Notes: generated by a model from the letters alone, not told the origin. A stretch of 64,000 bases of DNA from Xanthobacteraceae bacterium (GCA_022844205.1 JALHMF010000011.1:1-64000); one strand, 5' to 3'; counted from the stretch's first letter, positions 40,913 to 51,320 are shown. Translations and numbers: made by a program.

Positions 40913-43396
40913 TCACCACAGCCCGCCGCCTCTTCCGAGATAGCGCTGCGATTCCTGCGAGACGCCGCCGCCGAACGGACGTCCGTCCTCGTCCTGCACG
41001 CCGATCACGCCGTAATTGTCGGAGGGCTGCGTGCCGGGCTTGAACGCTTCGAGGATCACGCGCTCGTCGCCCGCCTGCGCGCGCAGACCGGTCTTGGAGT
41101 TGATGCGGATCAGCTTGATGCCCGGCGGCACGCGGAACGGCTGCGCCGGCTTGTCGGCGAGCGCCACTTTCATGAATTCGCGCACGATGGGGGCCGCATA
41201 CTGGCCGCCGGTGACGCCGCGGCCCAGTTGGCGCGGACGGTCGTAGCCGAGGTAGACGCCGACCACCATGTCCGGCGTGTAGCCGATGAACCACACGTCC
41301 TTCTCGTCGTTGGTCGTGCCGGTCTTGCCGGCCACGGGACGGCCGAGTTCGCGCAACGCCGTGCCGGTGCCGCGCTGCACAGCACCTTCCATCATCGCGG
41401 TGATCTGATAGGCGGTCATCGGGTCGATCACGATCTCGCGGCGGTCCACGAGTCTCGGCTCGGTCTGGTTCTCCCAGTTCTTCGCCGCACAATCCTGGCA
41501 CTCTCGGTCGTCGTGCCGGTAGATCGTCTTGCCGTAGCGGTCCTGAATGCGGTCGATCAGCGTCGCCTTCACGCGGCGCCCGCCATTGTCGAACATCGAG
41601 TAGCCCGCGAGCATGCGCACGAGCGTGGTTTCGCCCGCACCCAGCGCGTAGGAGAGATAGGGCGGCAGGTCGTCATAGATGCCAAAGCGTTTGGCGTATT
41701 CCACCACCAGCGGCATGCCGACATCCTGCGCGAGCCGCACCGTCATCACGTTGCGCGACTGTTCGATGCCGAAACGCAGCGTTTGCGGGCCATAGAACTG
41801 GCGCGAATAGTTTTCCGGCTTCCATGCCGCCTGGCCTTTGCCCTGCTCGACTTCGATCGGAGCATCCAAAACCACGGTCGACGGTGTGTAGCCGTTGTCG
41901 AGCGCCGACGCATACACGAACGGTTTGAACGAGGAGCCGGGCTGGCGCAGCGCCTGGGTGGCGCGGTTGAACTGGCTGTCGTCGAAGGAGAAGCCGCCGA
42001 CCAGCGCGAACACGCGCCCCGTCCACGGGTCCATCGCGGCGATGGCACCTTCGACTTCCGGCACCTGACGCAGGCGATACTGGCCCTCGCGCGGACCGGT
42101 TTTCGGATCGACGAGCTGCTCCACGTAAACGACGTCGCCGGGATTGAGCACCTGACGAACGCCCTTCAGCGCCTTGCCCTTGTCGGGACCGGTCGCCCAT
42201 TTCGCCCACTTCATGCCTTCGAACGGAATGATGCCGACGGTGCGTTCGGGGGAAAGCTGCCCGGAGGCCTCGCGCTTCGGCTGCAAGCCCACGCGCGCGG
42301 CCTGTTCGGTGGTTTCCAGCACCACCGCAAGACGCCAGCGGATGTCGCTGAGCGAGCGCACGTCGGCGAGACGCGCACCCCAGTCGCCGCCCTCGACCTC
42401 GATGCGGTTAACGGCACCGCGCCAGCCCTGATTTTCGTCGAACTTCACAAGCCCGTCAGCGAGCGCCTTCTTCGCCATTTCCTGCATCGCGGGATTGAGC
42501 GTGGTGCGGACCGAGAGGCCGCCTTCATAGAGTTTCTTTTCACCGTAGCGCTCATAGACCCAGCGGCGCACTTCCTCGGCGAAATATTCGGCGGCGAAAA
42601 CGTGCGCGCCGGTCGGGCGCGGGGTCACGTTCATCGGCTCCTTCTTGGCCTTCTCCGCGTCGGCGCGCTGCACGTATCCGTTCTCGACCATGCGGTCGAT
42701 CACGTAGTTGCGCCGTTCGGTGGCGCGCTCGCGCTGACGGAAAGGATGCAGCGTGGTCGGCGCTTTCGGGAGGGCCGCGAGGTAAGCGGCTTCCGGCAGC
42801 GTGAGCTGATGCACGGACTTGTCGAAATAGATGAGGGCCGCGGCGGCAATGCCGTAGGAGCCAAGGCCGAGATAAATCTCGTTCAGGTAAAGCTCCAGAA
42901 TCTTTTCCTTCGAATAGGTCCGTTCGATGCGGAGCGCGAGCAGCGCTTCCTTGATCTTGCGGGTGTACGAAGTTTCGCCGCCGGTGATAAAGTTCTTGGC
43001 GACCTGCTGCGTGATCGTCGATGCGCCCTGCGGGCGGCGGCCGGTGCCGAGATTTTCGAAGTTGGAATAGACCGCGCGCGCGATGCCGGTGAGGTCGATG
43101 CCGCCGTGCTCGTAGAAATTCTTGTCTTCGGCAGAGATGAAAGCCTCGATGACGAGCTTCGGTACAGCCTGAATGGGCAGATAAAGCCGCCGTTCCTTGG
43201 CATATTCGGCGACGAGGGCGCCGTCGGCGGCGTGCACACGCGTCATCACCGGCGGCTCATAATCCTGAAGCTGCGAATATTCCGGCAAATCCTTCGAGTA
43301 GTGCCAGATCAGCGAGGTGGCCGCGACCGCGGCCACAACGAACAGGATCGCGCCCGCCGCGAACAGGAAACCGAGAAATCTCATCAATAGGCGCAT
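40913..43396 (-). CDS. mrcA: penicillin-binding protein 1A
   Basis: 827 residues. Membrane anchor (about 5-30), then glycosyltransferase 51 with E-D-K-N-F-Y-E-H-G-G, Q-G-A-S-T-I-T-Q-Q-V-A-K-N, R-K-I-K-E and L-Y-L-N-E-I-Y-L-G; an OB-like insert; and a transpeptidase with the active-site S-S-F-K-P-F, S-R-N and K-T-G-T-T. All catalytic motifs are intact. It polymerises and cross-links murein. In related genomes it lies between amiC and prfB; here both sides have gained genes. Confidence 0.96.
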   Translation of the reverse strand: MRLLMRFLGFLFAAGAILFVVAAVAATSLIWHYSKDLPEYSQLQDYEPPVMTRVHAADGALVAEYAKERRLYLPIQAVPKLVIEAFISAEDKNFYEHGGIDLTGIARAVYSNFENLGTGRRPQGASTITQQVAKNFITGGETSYTRKIKEALLALRIERTYSKEKILELYLNEIYLGLGSYGIAAAALIYFDKSVHQLTLPEAAYLAALPKAPTTLHPFRQRERATERRNYVIDRMVENGYVQRADAEKAKKEPMNVTPRPTGAHVFAAEYFAEEVRRWVYERYGEKKLYEGGLSVRTTLNPAMQEMAKKALADGLVKFDENQGWRGAVNRIEVEGGDWGARLADVRSLSDIRWRLAVVLETTEQAARVGLQPKREASGQLSPERTVGIIPFEGMKWAKWATGPDKGKALKGVRQVLNPGDVVYVEQLVDPKTGPREGQYRLRQVPEVEGAIAAMDPWTGRVFALVGGFSFDDSQFNRATQALRQPGSSFKPFVYASALDNGYTPSTVVLDAPIEVEQGKGQAAWKPENYSRQFYGPQTLRFGIEQSRNVMTVRLAQDVGMPLVVEYAKRFGIYDDLPPYLSYALGAGETTLVRMLAGYSMFDNGGRRVKATLIDRIQDRYGKTIYRHDDRECQDCAAKNWENQTEPRLVDRREIVIDPMTAYQITAMMEGAVQRGTGTALRELGRPVAGKTGTTNDEKDVWFIGYTPDMVVGVYLGYDRPRQLGRGVTGGQYAAPIVREFMKVALADKPAQPFRVPPGIKLIRINSKTGLRAQAGDERVILEAFKPGTQPSDNYGVIGVQDEDGRPFGGGVSQESQRYLGRGGGLW

Positions 43397-43598
43397 TGGA
43401 ATTCCGCTCGCGATTCAGCCGCGTTTCGCGATGTTTATAGCATAAAGCCGTTCGGCTCCGTGCTCGACCCTTTCGCCTTTGGCTATGGCGTTATTGGGGC
43501 CGAAGCGAGCCACCCATCCCGTTCCCGATTATGGCGGAAATGGACTGTGACGGGATAACCCGCCGGTGGGTTCCGGGTTCGTCTGGCGCGGGAATTAT

Positions 43599-45251
43599 TC
43601 AGCGCACCCCGTACTTGGCGAAAAGCGCCTCGACATTGGGATTGATTGTCTTGGCATTGGCGATATCGGCGTAGCCGCGGGTGCGGTCGCCGGTACGGAG
43701 ACGCGCGATGCCCCGGCCGTAGAGGGAGCTTGCGATCCCCGATTCCAGTTTCAGGGCCGCCTCGAAATCGGCAATCGCGCGGGGATGCTGCCCCGCTTTG
43801 AGGTGCGCAAAACCCCGGCTGTCGAGGGTATTCGGATCGTTCGGGCGCAGCCGCAGCGACTCGTTGCAGTCGAGGATCGCTTCCTGCAACTGGCCGGCGA
43901 GCGCCCTCGCCCAGCACCGGCTGTTCCAGTTGTCCGGATTGCTGGGGTCGATCGCGATGGCGCGCTCCAGATCGCGGATCGACAGCAGATATTCACCACG
44001 GGAATTATAAGCCACCGCGCGGTTGGTGTAGTTGGCGCCGTTGCCGGGATCGAGCCGGATCGCTTCCGAGTAATCGGCAAGCGCCCGCTCCACATCTCCC
44101 GAACCCCAGTACGCATAGGCGCGCGCCTGATAGAAATCGGCGCCGGAAGCCCCCATTTTCCGCGCCTGCTCCAGGGCAGTCAGCGCGCGGTTGTAATCGC
44201 GATCCTTGGATTGCGAGATCGCAAGCTGCACCAGATCGTTGGCGTTCGGCTCCACGCGTTCGCCGATCGAAACACCCGCGCCGGTCGGCGATTTCTGTGC
44301 GGCGGACTTGGGACCGGGTGCTGAGGATGGTTCGGCGAGGAATCTCGTGAGCAATTCCTCGGGCTTGAGGAAATAAGACACCGCGCCGCCTATTCCGGCC
44401 GCGAGCAACACGATCAGCAGGATACGGATGCCGCCATTGCGGCGGACCGGCTCGGACGTCTCATTCGGCGAAAAAACCCTGCGCGCTTTTTTCGATTGCG
44501 ATGCATCGAGCACATGCACGTCACCGGTCGGCCCTGCCGGGGATGTCACGGCCGCCTTTTTCGCCGGGGAGGCGGGCGGCTGTGCTTGCGGCACCTGCGC
44601 GGATGCAGGCGGCGGCATTCGTTGCTGCACCGGAGCGGGCGGCGGCTGTTTTGGCTGCGGTTTCGGATCGGCGCGGCGCGCATAGGAAACGCGATCGTCA
44701 CGGTTCAGGAACCCGGGCTGGAATTGTTGCCCCGTCGCCGGACGCGCCACGATCCGCGGCTGCGCATAGGCCGAAGGCACCGCCGGGGGCGGCAATAGCT
44801 GGCTCAGCGCCGGTGTTTCCAGCCATTCGACATGCGGCATCGGCGGCGGCGTTTGCGGCGGCGGCTCGGCTAGCGCGTTTGCCGACGGATGGTAGCTGAA
44901 AGGATCGGCCCGGAATGGCTGCACCGGCTGTAAAATAGGCTGGCCCTGAAGTACGGCCGGGCGCGGCGGCAGGCCGGGAGCCTGCTGCTCGGAATTGGTT
45001 GCTTGCGTTCCCGGCTTGATGCGCGGGATTTGCTCGCCGAGCTTGGCACTGATCTCGACATCGACGATCGCTTTTTCGAGCGCGCGCTGTTCGGCGGAAA
45101 GATCGAACCGGTGCGGAGCCACCTTCGCCTGTTCCTTCAGCGCATTGCGGAGTTGGCTATAGACGACCTTCCGCGCTTCGCGTGTCCCCGGCACATGCGG
45201 GCCGAAGGCATCGGAAAGCAGCCGGTAATAATCGGTGGTCGATTCAGCCAT
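43599..45251 (-). CDS. membrane-anchored TPR protein, paralog 1
   Basis: 550 residues from M-A-E-S-T-T-D-Y-Y. Cytoplasmic N-terminal domain (T-R-E-A-R-K-V-V-Y-S-Q-L-R, R-A-L-E-K-A-I), a long Pro/Gln-rich linker, one membrane helix (about 275-300, I-L-L-I-V-L-L-A-A-G-I-G-G) and a periplasmic block of five or six TPRs with N-W-N-S-R-C-W-A-R-A and D-S-R-G-F-A-H-L-K. Same layout and same C-terminal Y-G-V-R as the gene at 45326. Probably an envelope scaffold; partners unknown. Confidence 0.82.
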   Translation of the reverse strand: MAESTTDYYRLLSDAFGPHVPGTREARKVVYSQLRNALKEQAKVAPHRFDLSAEQRALEKAIVDVEISAKLGEQIPRIKPGTQATNSEQQAPGLPPRPAVLQGQPILQPVQPFRADPFSYHPSANALAEPPPQTPPPMPHVEWLETPALSQLLPPPAVPSAYAQPRIVARPATGQQFQPGFLNRDDRVSYARRADPKPQPKQPPPAPVQQRMPPPASAQVPQAQPPASPAKKAAVTSPAGPTGDVHVLDASQSKKARRVFSPNETSEPVRRNGGIRILLIVLLAAGIGGAVSYFLKPEELLTRFLAEPSSAPGPKSAAQKSPTGAGVSIGERVEPNANDLVQLAISQSKDRDYNRALTALEQARKMGASGADFYQARAYAYWGSGDVERALADYSEAIRLDPGNGANYTNRAVAYNSRGEYLLSIRDLERAIAIDPSNPDNWNSRCWARALAGQLQEAILDCNESLRLRPNDPNTLDSRGFAHLKAGQHPRAIADFEAALKLESGIASSLYGRGIARLRTGDRTRGYADIANAKTINPNVEALFAKYGVR

Positions 45252-45325
45252 GGCGATCCGTGAGCAGGAACGGCCCAGTATATTATGAAAGCGCTTGGAG
45301 GGCGCGCGCAAAAGCGCACGGGAGA

Positions 45326-46666
45326 CTAACGGACACCGTAGCGCGAGAAGATTGCCTCAATCTCCGGCTTCATCGCCTTGGCGGCGGCAATATCCGTGCT
45401 TCCGCCACGGTCGCCTTTTTTCGTCTTGGCAAGGCCGCGTCCATAGAGCGCCCCCGCGAGCCTCGGATTGAGGCGGAGCGCATTGTCGTAGTCGGAGATG
45501 GCGCGGTCGAACTGGCCCATTTTCAGATAGGTGAAACCGCGGCTGTCATAGGTGTTGGCGTCGTTCGGGCGAAGCCGGAGGGCCTCGGCGCAGTCGGCGA
45601 GCGCCTCATTCAACTGCCCCCCGAGTGCCCGGCCCCAGCAACGGCTGTTCCAGATTTCGGCGTTGTTCGGCTCCAGCTTCAGCGCGCGATCCAGATCCTT
45701 GATCGCAAGCTCGTAGTCGCCGCGGAAATTGTAAGCGACGGCTCGGTTCGCGAGCGAGACGATGTTTTCCGGATCGACGCGCAGCGCTTCGTCGTAGTCG
45801 GCGATGGCGCGGTTCGTCTCGCCCTTCGACCAGAACGCAAAGGCGCGGTTGTTGTAGACGCTGACCGTGCGCTGGCCGCCGCGGATCGCGTTGCCGTAGG
45901 CGTCGATCGCGGTGTCGAAGTCGCCGGTCTTGCTCGCCTCATTGCCGCGCTCGACCCATTCGGCCGGGCTGAGCTTGAGTACGGGCGGCACGTCCTGTTT
46001 CGAGAGCGATTGCGAGGGCTGCTCGGATCCCGTCTGCGGGCGCGTCTCAGGCTTGCCGAACGGAAACCAGCCGGCGATCGACGCAATGGAAAGCCAGGCG
46101 GCGGCGAGCACAAGAAGCGCGGCGGCGATGCCGAACACCTGCCGGCGATTGGGCAACGCAAGGCGCGGCATGCGGATGCGCTGAAGCGCGCCCGGGCGGC
46201 TCGGCTCTCCATACGTGTCGGCATATTCCTGTTGTTGCGTTACGCGTCGCGGATCGGCGCGGCGGGCGGGCACCGGCACGCGCTGCTCAAGCGTGCGCGG
46301 AGGCGGACGGCGCACCGCGGGCGGAAGGCTGCGCTCCAGCTCCTGCCACTCCTCGGGTCTTGGCGGTCTTGGGCGGCGGCGTTCCTCCTCGTACTCGAAC
46401 TCCGCCTCGATTTCCTTGATCGCCTCTTCAAGAGCGCGCTGTTCGCGCACGACATCGAGCAATTCCCAGGGCGGATCGGATTGCTGCGCTTCCAGCACCA
46501 GCAATTCGCGCACGCGGTCATAGACCTCGCGGCGCGTTTCGCGCGTGTTCGGATTCAGGCGCGAAACCAGATTGGCCAGCGCCTCGTAATACTGCGTCGG
46601 TGCCTCACGCATGGGGGCGGACGGTGCCTCTCCAGCCATCGGCTCGATCATACTCAATACAGCCAT
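45326..46666 (-). CDS. membrane-anchored TPR protein, paralog 2
   Basis: 446 residues. The N-terminal domain again has Y-Y-E-A-L-A, T-R-E-T-R-R-E-V-Y-D-R-V-R and R-A-L-E-E-A-I; linker Arg/Pro-rich and shorter; membrane helix about 180-200; then TPRs with W-N-S-R-C-W-G-R-A-L and D-S-R-G-F-T-Y-L-K, ending I-F-S-R-Y-G-V-R. It lies 74 bases upstream of paralog 1 on the same strand. The two arose by tandem duplication; their linkers have diverged. Likely co-transcribed. Confidence 0.82.
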   Translation of the reverse strand: MAVLSMIEPMAGEAPSAPMREAPTQYYEALANLVSRLNPNTRETRREVYDRVRELLVLEAQQSDPPWELLDVVREQRALEEAIKEIEAEFEYEEERRRPRPPRPEEWQELERSLPPAVRRPPPRTLEQRVPVPARRADPRRVTQQQEYADTYGEPSRPGALQRIRMPRLALPNRRQVFGIAAALLVLAAAWLSIASIAGWFPFGKPETRPQTGSEQPSQSLSKQDVPPVLKLSPAEWVERGNEASKTGDFDTAIDAYGNAIRGGQRTVSVYNNRAFAFWSKGETNRAIADYDEALRVDPENIVSLANRAVAYNFRGDYELAIKDLDRALKLEPNNAEIWNSRCWGRALGGQLNEALADCAEALRLRPNDANTYDSRGFTYLKMGQFDRAISDYDNALRLNPRLAGALYGRGLAKTKKGDRGGSTDIAAAKAMKPEIEAIFSRYGVR

Positions 46667-46705
46667 ACTGCGGGAACATCGGGCGGCTGACCGCCCATCC
46701 TGACT

Positions 46706-47974
46706 TCAACGGGCCGCCGCCACCGTGTTCGTGAAAAAGCCGCCGATCGCCTCGGCAATGGTACCGGCAACCTTCCGCTGCCAGGGCTCGGAACGCAGCA
46801 TTTTCACGTCCTCGGCGTTCGACATATAGCCCAGTTCGACCAGCACCGAAGGCACGTCGGGGGCTTTTAGCACCACGAAGCCGGCCGACTTCAGCGGCGT
46901 CTTATGCATGCGCGCGGCGTCCTTCATATACGTCACCAGCGAACGGGCGAACGTACCGGAGAGGTTCTTGGTTTCGCGGTGCGTCAGATCGAAGAGGATT
47001 TTATCGACATCCGGGCTTTGCGTGGAGAAGCTGAGCTTGCCGAAACGGTCGGCGCTGTTTTCTTTCGCGGCGAAGCGGGCGGCCTCTTGGTCGGAGGCGC
47101 GGTCGGAGGCGGTGTAGATCGTGGCGCCGGTGACGTAATTCTCGTTGCGCGAGATGGAATCCGCGTGGATCGAAATGAACAGCGAGGCGTTGTTCGCGCG
47201 CGCGATGTTGACGCGCTCGTTCAGCGGAATGAACGCGTCGCCGGAGCGCGTCATCACCACTTTGTAGCGGCCGGATTTCTCCAGCACTTCGCGCAATTTC
47301 ATGGAGACCGAAAGCACAACTTCCTTTTCTTCCTCGCCCGACGCCGCGACCGCCCCGGTGTCGTCACCGCCGTGCCCCGGATCGATCACGACGACCTTGC
47401 GTTCGTCGATTTTCGCGGCGGCCACCTTTTCGACTTTGCGTTCCACAGGCTCCGGCGCTTTCGCTGCTTCTTTCGGAGCCCCGGCGCTTGCCTTTTTCAT
47501 GAAGGACGCGCGGTCGGTCGGAACGAGGTCGATCACGAGCCGCGCGGGCTGGTCGTCCATCTCTTCCAGCACGAAGGCCTTGTCGATCAGCACCGGAACG
47601 GCGGCATCGAGGACGAGCCTCGCCTTTCCTTCCCCGAACATGCCGTAGCGGAACGCGGTGACGAGCCCCCGTCCCTTCTTCCCGGCATGCTGCGGGAGAT
47701 CGAAAGTCAGTTCGGGAAGATCGACGATCACCCGATACGGATCGGCGAGCGTGAAGGCGTGCAGGTCCACCTTGCGGGAGAGATCGACAATGAAGCGGGT
47801 TCGTTTCTCGTCGCCCGCGAGGCGTGCATCGAGGGCCACCGCCCGGCCGGAAAGCAGTGCCTTGGCGCCTGGTGAAACGGAATTCGCGAAGCTTGGAGCC
47901 TTCTGTGCGGACGCGTCAGACGCGAAAAGCACGGCACATAGAAGTGCGAGCGGCAAAGCGGTACGCATGGACAA
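46706..47974 (-). CDS. amiC: N-acetylmuramoyl-L-alanine amidase (AMIN + Amidase_3)
   Basis: 422 residues. Signal peptide (cleavage near A-S-A), AMIN domain (about 45-150) for septal murein targeting, a Lys/Ala linker and Amidase_3. Zinc ligands: H201 in D-P-G-H-G-G, E253 in N-E-R-V-N-I-A and H270 in S-I-H-A-D-S; catalytic Glu in L-V-E-L-G-Y-M-S-N. It cuts the bond between MurNAc and L-Ala to split daughter cells. Its gene is divergent from rne, the usual rhizobial order. A second Met two codons on is a possible start. Confidence 0.94.
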   Translation of the reverse strand: MSMRTALPLALLCAVLFASDASAQKAPSFANSVSPGAKALLSGRAVALDARLAGDEKRTRFIVDLSRKVDLHAFTLADPYRVIVDLPELTFDLPQHAGKKGRGLVTAFRYGMFGEGKARLVLDAAVPVLIDKAFVLEEMDDQPARLVIDLVPTDRASFMKKASAGAPKEAAKAPEPVERKVEKVAAAKIDERKVVVIDPGHGGDDTGAVAASGEEEKEVVLSVSMKLREVLEKSGRYKVVMTRSGDAFIPLNERVNIARANNASLFISIHADSISRNENYVTGATIYTASDRASDQEAARFAAKENSADRFGKLSFSTQSPDVDKILFDLTHRETKNLSGTFARSLVTYMKDAARMHKTPLKSAGFVVLKAPDVPSVLVELGYMSNAEDVKMLRSEPWQRKVAGTIAEAIGGFFTNTVAAAR

Positions 47975-48525
47975 ACCCGTCGAAACCGGACTCCGGCGGG
48001 CACGGTTACAGGTCCATGGTTAATGCGCGATTGAGAGGACGGGTCGAATCAATCGCCAATTCGGGAGCGCTACTGAGGCAGGGCGGAACAATCCCCTGCC
48101 GAAACCAGCCCAAAGGCTCATAAATCCGCTGTTTACGGGCATTTCCCTTGCCAAGGGGCACCCACCCGCCTAAGTAGTTCATGACACTTCGATTGTGCTG
48201 CGGACAAACGTTCCGCGGGGCGCTCGCAGCGACCGGCTTCCGTGAAGAAGCCGCGACGTGCGGTCCCCTCTAACGGCGCTCGATGTGGCCGGGACGGCTA
48301 TCGGCCCTCCCGAACCGGTAACAGGATCATGGGCGGCATCTTACTAAGCGCCGGATCGAATCAACTGAATCAGTATCCGGCGTTGCCGTCGATCCTCCTT
48401 GAGAGGCGCGTTTTCGCGTCCCGCAGCTATCTCGACATCTCCATCATCATCCGGCGCGCGGGCTTCACGGCCCGGCACGCGCCCATTCGCGGCGCCGCTC
48501 AGGCGCGCCGCACAGCGAGTTCAAC
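47975..48525. other. 551-bp amiC/rne intergenic region with rne leader
   Basis: Gene-free between divergent starts. The rne-proximal 250 bases hold several GC-rich inverted repeats, such as GGCGCGCGGGCTTCACGGCC and GAGGCGCGTTTTCGCGTC, so the rne mRNA probably has a long structured leader. E. coli rne is autoregulated through its leader; the same here is inference. An open frame at 48328-48658 overlaps rne and looks spurious. Confidence 0.45.
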
Positions 48526-51276
48526 ATGGCCAATAAAATGCTTATCGACGCCACCCATCCGGAAGAGACCCGGGTCGTGGTCGTTCGCGGCAATCGCGTC
48601 GAGGAATTCGATTTCGAGTCCGCAAGCCGTCGTCCGCTTCGCGGCAACATCTATCTAGCCAAGGTCACGCGCGTCGAGCCTTCGCTGCAAGCCTGCTTCG
48701 TCGATTACGGCGGCAACCGGCACGGCTTCCTGGCCTTCAGCGAAATCCATCCGGATTACTACCAGATCCCGGTCGCCGACCGCGAAGCCCTGCTCGCGGA
48801 GGAAGCGCGCGAGGCGCGCGATGCGGAGAGCGAAAACGACCGCCGCAGCAACCGCCGTGAACGCTCGCGCGATCGGGACAACGGCGAATCCATCAGCGAA
48901 GCGCCGTCCGACGAGGCGGCCGAGACGCTCGATTCCGCCGGCGAAACGGATTCCGCGGCGGACACCGTTGAGACGCCGCACGAACATTCCGAGCCGCGGC
49001 AGGATTCCGAACCGCGGGAAGTCCGCGCCGAGGAAGCTGGCGAGCCCCCGGCCGACGAAGGCGCAGAGACCGCGCAAGCCGAAGGCGAAGGCGCGTCCGA
49101 AGGCGAACAGCAAGACGAAGAACCGCAGGAAGAAGAAGTGGTGGAATCCGTCGGTGGCGGCGCCATGGAAGAAGTGCCGGAACGCCGCTCGCCCCGCCGC
49201 CGTCACTACAAGATTCAAGAGGTCATCAAGCGCCGCCAGGTGATGCTGGTGCAGGTGGTCAAGGAAGAACGCGGCACCAAGGGTGCGGCGATGACCACGT
49301 ATCTGTCGCTCGCCGGCCGCTATTCGGTGTTGATGCCGAACACCTCGCGCGGCGGCGGCATTTCCCGCAAGATCACCGACGGCGCCGACCGCCGCCGCCT
49401 CAAGGAACTGGTCGAGGATCTCAAGGTGCCGGAAGGCATGGGCGTGATCCTGCGCACGGCGGGAGCCTCGCGCACCAAAACCGAAATCGCACGCGACTTC
49501 GAATATCTCCTGCGCCTGTGGGAAACGGTGCGCGAACTGACGCTGAAATCGAGTGCCCCTGCCCTTGTCTATGAGGAAGGCTCGCTCACCAAGCGCGCGA
49601 TCCGCGATCTTTACAATAAAGACATCGACGAAGTGCTGGTCGCGGGCGACGATGGCTACGGTGAAGCACGCGAATTCATGAAGATGCTGCAGCCGAGCCA
49701 CGTCAAGAACGTGAAATATTACGCCGACAGCCAGCCGCTGTTCGTGCGCTACGGCATCGAGAGCCAGCTCGACGCGATGTTCTCGCCCGTGGTGCAACTC
49801 AAATCCGGCGGCTACATCGTCATCAACCCGACCGAAGCGCTGGTCGCGATCGACGTGAACTCGGGCCGCTCCACGCGCGAGCATCACATCGAGGACACCG
49901 CCGTCCGCACCAATACCGAAGCGGCGGAAGAAGTCGCCCGGCAACTCAGGCTGCGCGATCTTGCGGGCCTGATCGTCATCGACTTCATCGACATGGAGCA
50001 GAAGCGTAACAACCGCACGGTCGAGCGCAAGCTGAAGGACTGCCTGAAAGACGACCGCGCGCGCATCCAGGTCGGGCGCATCTCGCATTTCGGCCTGATG
50101 GAAATGTCGCGCCAGCGCATCCGCGCGGGCGTGTTGGAATCTTCCACCACCACCTGCCCCTCCTGCGGCGGCACCGGCCATGTGCGCTCGGTGTCTTCGG
50201 TCGCGCTGCACCTCCTGCGCTCGCTCGAGGAGAACCTAACCAAGAGTTACAGCCACGATCTGGTCGTGCGCACCAAGATGGAAGTGGCGACCTATCTCCT
50301 GAACCAGAAACGCGCGCATCTGCGCGATTTGGAGCAAAGATTTGGCGTCAACATCCTGATCCAGCCGGACACGAGCGTGACCGGCCAGCAGCATTTCATC
50401 ATCGAGAAAGGGGCGCCGTCGCGCGGCAAGCCGATGCCGATGCCGGCCCGCGTGGCGCCGGATTCCGGGGCGTTCGAGACGGACGAAGAAGAAATCGAAG
50501 AAACGGAAACCGCCGGGGATAATGCCGCCGAGGAAGAAGGAGCGGAAGAATCCGCCGAGGCTTCGGGCGAGCCTGCTCAGCAAGGCGAACAGCGCGGCCG
50601 TCGTCGCCGCCGCCGTGGACGCGGCCGTGGCGGACGCGGGGAAGGACTCCCGAGCCGCGACGAGCATCAACCGAACCCCGCGCCGATCCAGCCCGCGACA
50701 TTCGGCGGTTCGTCCGACGAATATGCGCCGCGCGGCGAGGAAGCTGCTGAAGAATTCGCTCCGCAAAATGGAAACGGAAACGGCCAGCCGCAGCTTGGCC
50801 CCGACGGCGAACCGCGCCGCCGCCGCCGCCGTGGACGCCGCGGCGGACGCCGCAACCGCCGCGACCGCGGCCGTCATGAGCCCGGACAGGAAGACGGCAA
50901 CGAGATCGGGCACTCGCCGGAACAGCAGGGCGAGCCCGAATTCTCGACGCGGGGCCCGGCGGAATCGGAAGCGGTGGACACTCCGCCGTTCCATTCCGAT
51001 CCCAGACCGGACCCGATGCCGCGCTTCGAGCCGACGCCATTCGGCGAACCGAAAACCACCGAGCCGGTTGCGCAGGAGCAGCAGCCTCCGAAGCGCCGTT
51101 CGACCGTGCGCGAACCTGCCCCGAGCTTCGGCTTCAGCCAGGATTCGAACCAGGATGCTTCCCCGCCCCGGGTGGAGACGCCCGCCACGATTTCGCCCGG
51201 CACCGATACGAACGGCGAAAACGGCGAGAAACAGGACAGTGGGGCGTCCCGTTCGGGCTGGTGGAGACGGCGCTGA
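48526..51276 (+). CDS. rne: ribonuclease E
   Basis: 916 residues. S1 domain split by a long acidic insert (about 90-225, many Glu/Ala), as in many alphaproteobacterial enzymes; then the catalytic core with V-A-I-D-V-N-S-G-R, I-V-I-D-F-I-D-M-E and the zinc-link C-P-S-C-G-G-T-G. The C-terminal 270 residues are unstructured, alternating Glu-rich and Arg-rich tracts (R-R-R-R-G-R-G-R-G-G-R-G), which bind RNA and degradosome partners. Starts single-strand cleavage of mRNA and rRNA precursors. Confidence 0.96.
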   Translation: MANKMLIDATHPEETRVVVVRGNRVEEFDFESASRRPLRGNIYLAKVTRVEPSLQACFVDYGGNRHGFLAFSEIHPDYYQIPVADREALLAEEAREARDAESENDRRSNRRERSRDRDNGESISEAPSDEAAETLDSAGETDSAADTVETPHEHSEPRQDSEPREVRAEEAGEPPADEGAETAQAEGEGASEGEQQDEEPQEEEVVESVGGGAMEEVPERRSPRRRHYKIQEVIKRRQVMLVQVVKEERGTKGAAMTTYLSLAGRYSVLMPNTSRGGGISRKITDGADRRRLKELVEDLKVPEGMGVILRTAGASRTKTEIARDFEYLLRLWETVRELTLKSSAPALVYEEGSLTKRAIRDLYNKDIDEVLVAGDDGYGEAREFMKMLQPSHVKNVKYYADSQPLFVRYGIESQLDAMFSPVVQLKSGGYIVINPTEALVAIDVNSGRSTREHHIEDTAVRTNTEAAEEVARQLRLRDLAGLIVIDFIDMEQKRNNRTVERKLKDCLKDDRARIQVGRISHFGLMEMSRQRIRAGVLESSTTTCPSCGGTGHVRSVSSVALHLLRSLEENLTKSYSHDLVVRTKMEVATYLLNQKRAHLRDLEQRFGVNILIQPDTSVTGQQHFIIEKGAPSRGKPMPMPARVAPDSGAFETDEEEIEETETAGDNAAEEEGAEESAEASGEPAQQGEQRGRRRRRRGRGRGGRGEGLPSRDEHQPNPAPIQPATFGGSSDEYAPRGEEAAEEFAPQNGNGNGQPQLGPDGEPRRRRRRGRRGGRRNRRDRGRHEPGQEDGNEIGHSPEQQGEPEFSTRGPAESEAVDTPPFHSDPRPDPMPRFEPTPFGEPKTTEPVAQEQQPPKRRSTVREPAPSFGFSQDSNQDASPPRVETPATISPGTDTNGENGEKQDSGASRSGWWRRR

Positions 51277-51320
51277 TTTCGACTAGGCTAGGCTCAGGGA
51301 ACATAACCGGAGTGGAAGCC

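Noticed and set aside
41228-43390. 720-codon open frame opposite mrcA
   Set aside because: Pure antisense shadow of PBP1A; no family likeness, no start signal.
48328-48658. Open frame upstream of and overlapping rne
   Set aside because: It overlaps the rne start in another frame, its protein has no recognisable features and Ser/Arg-rich composition, and the region is better explained as a structured leader.
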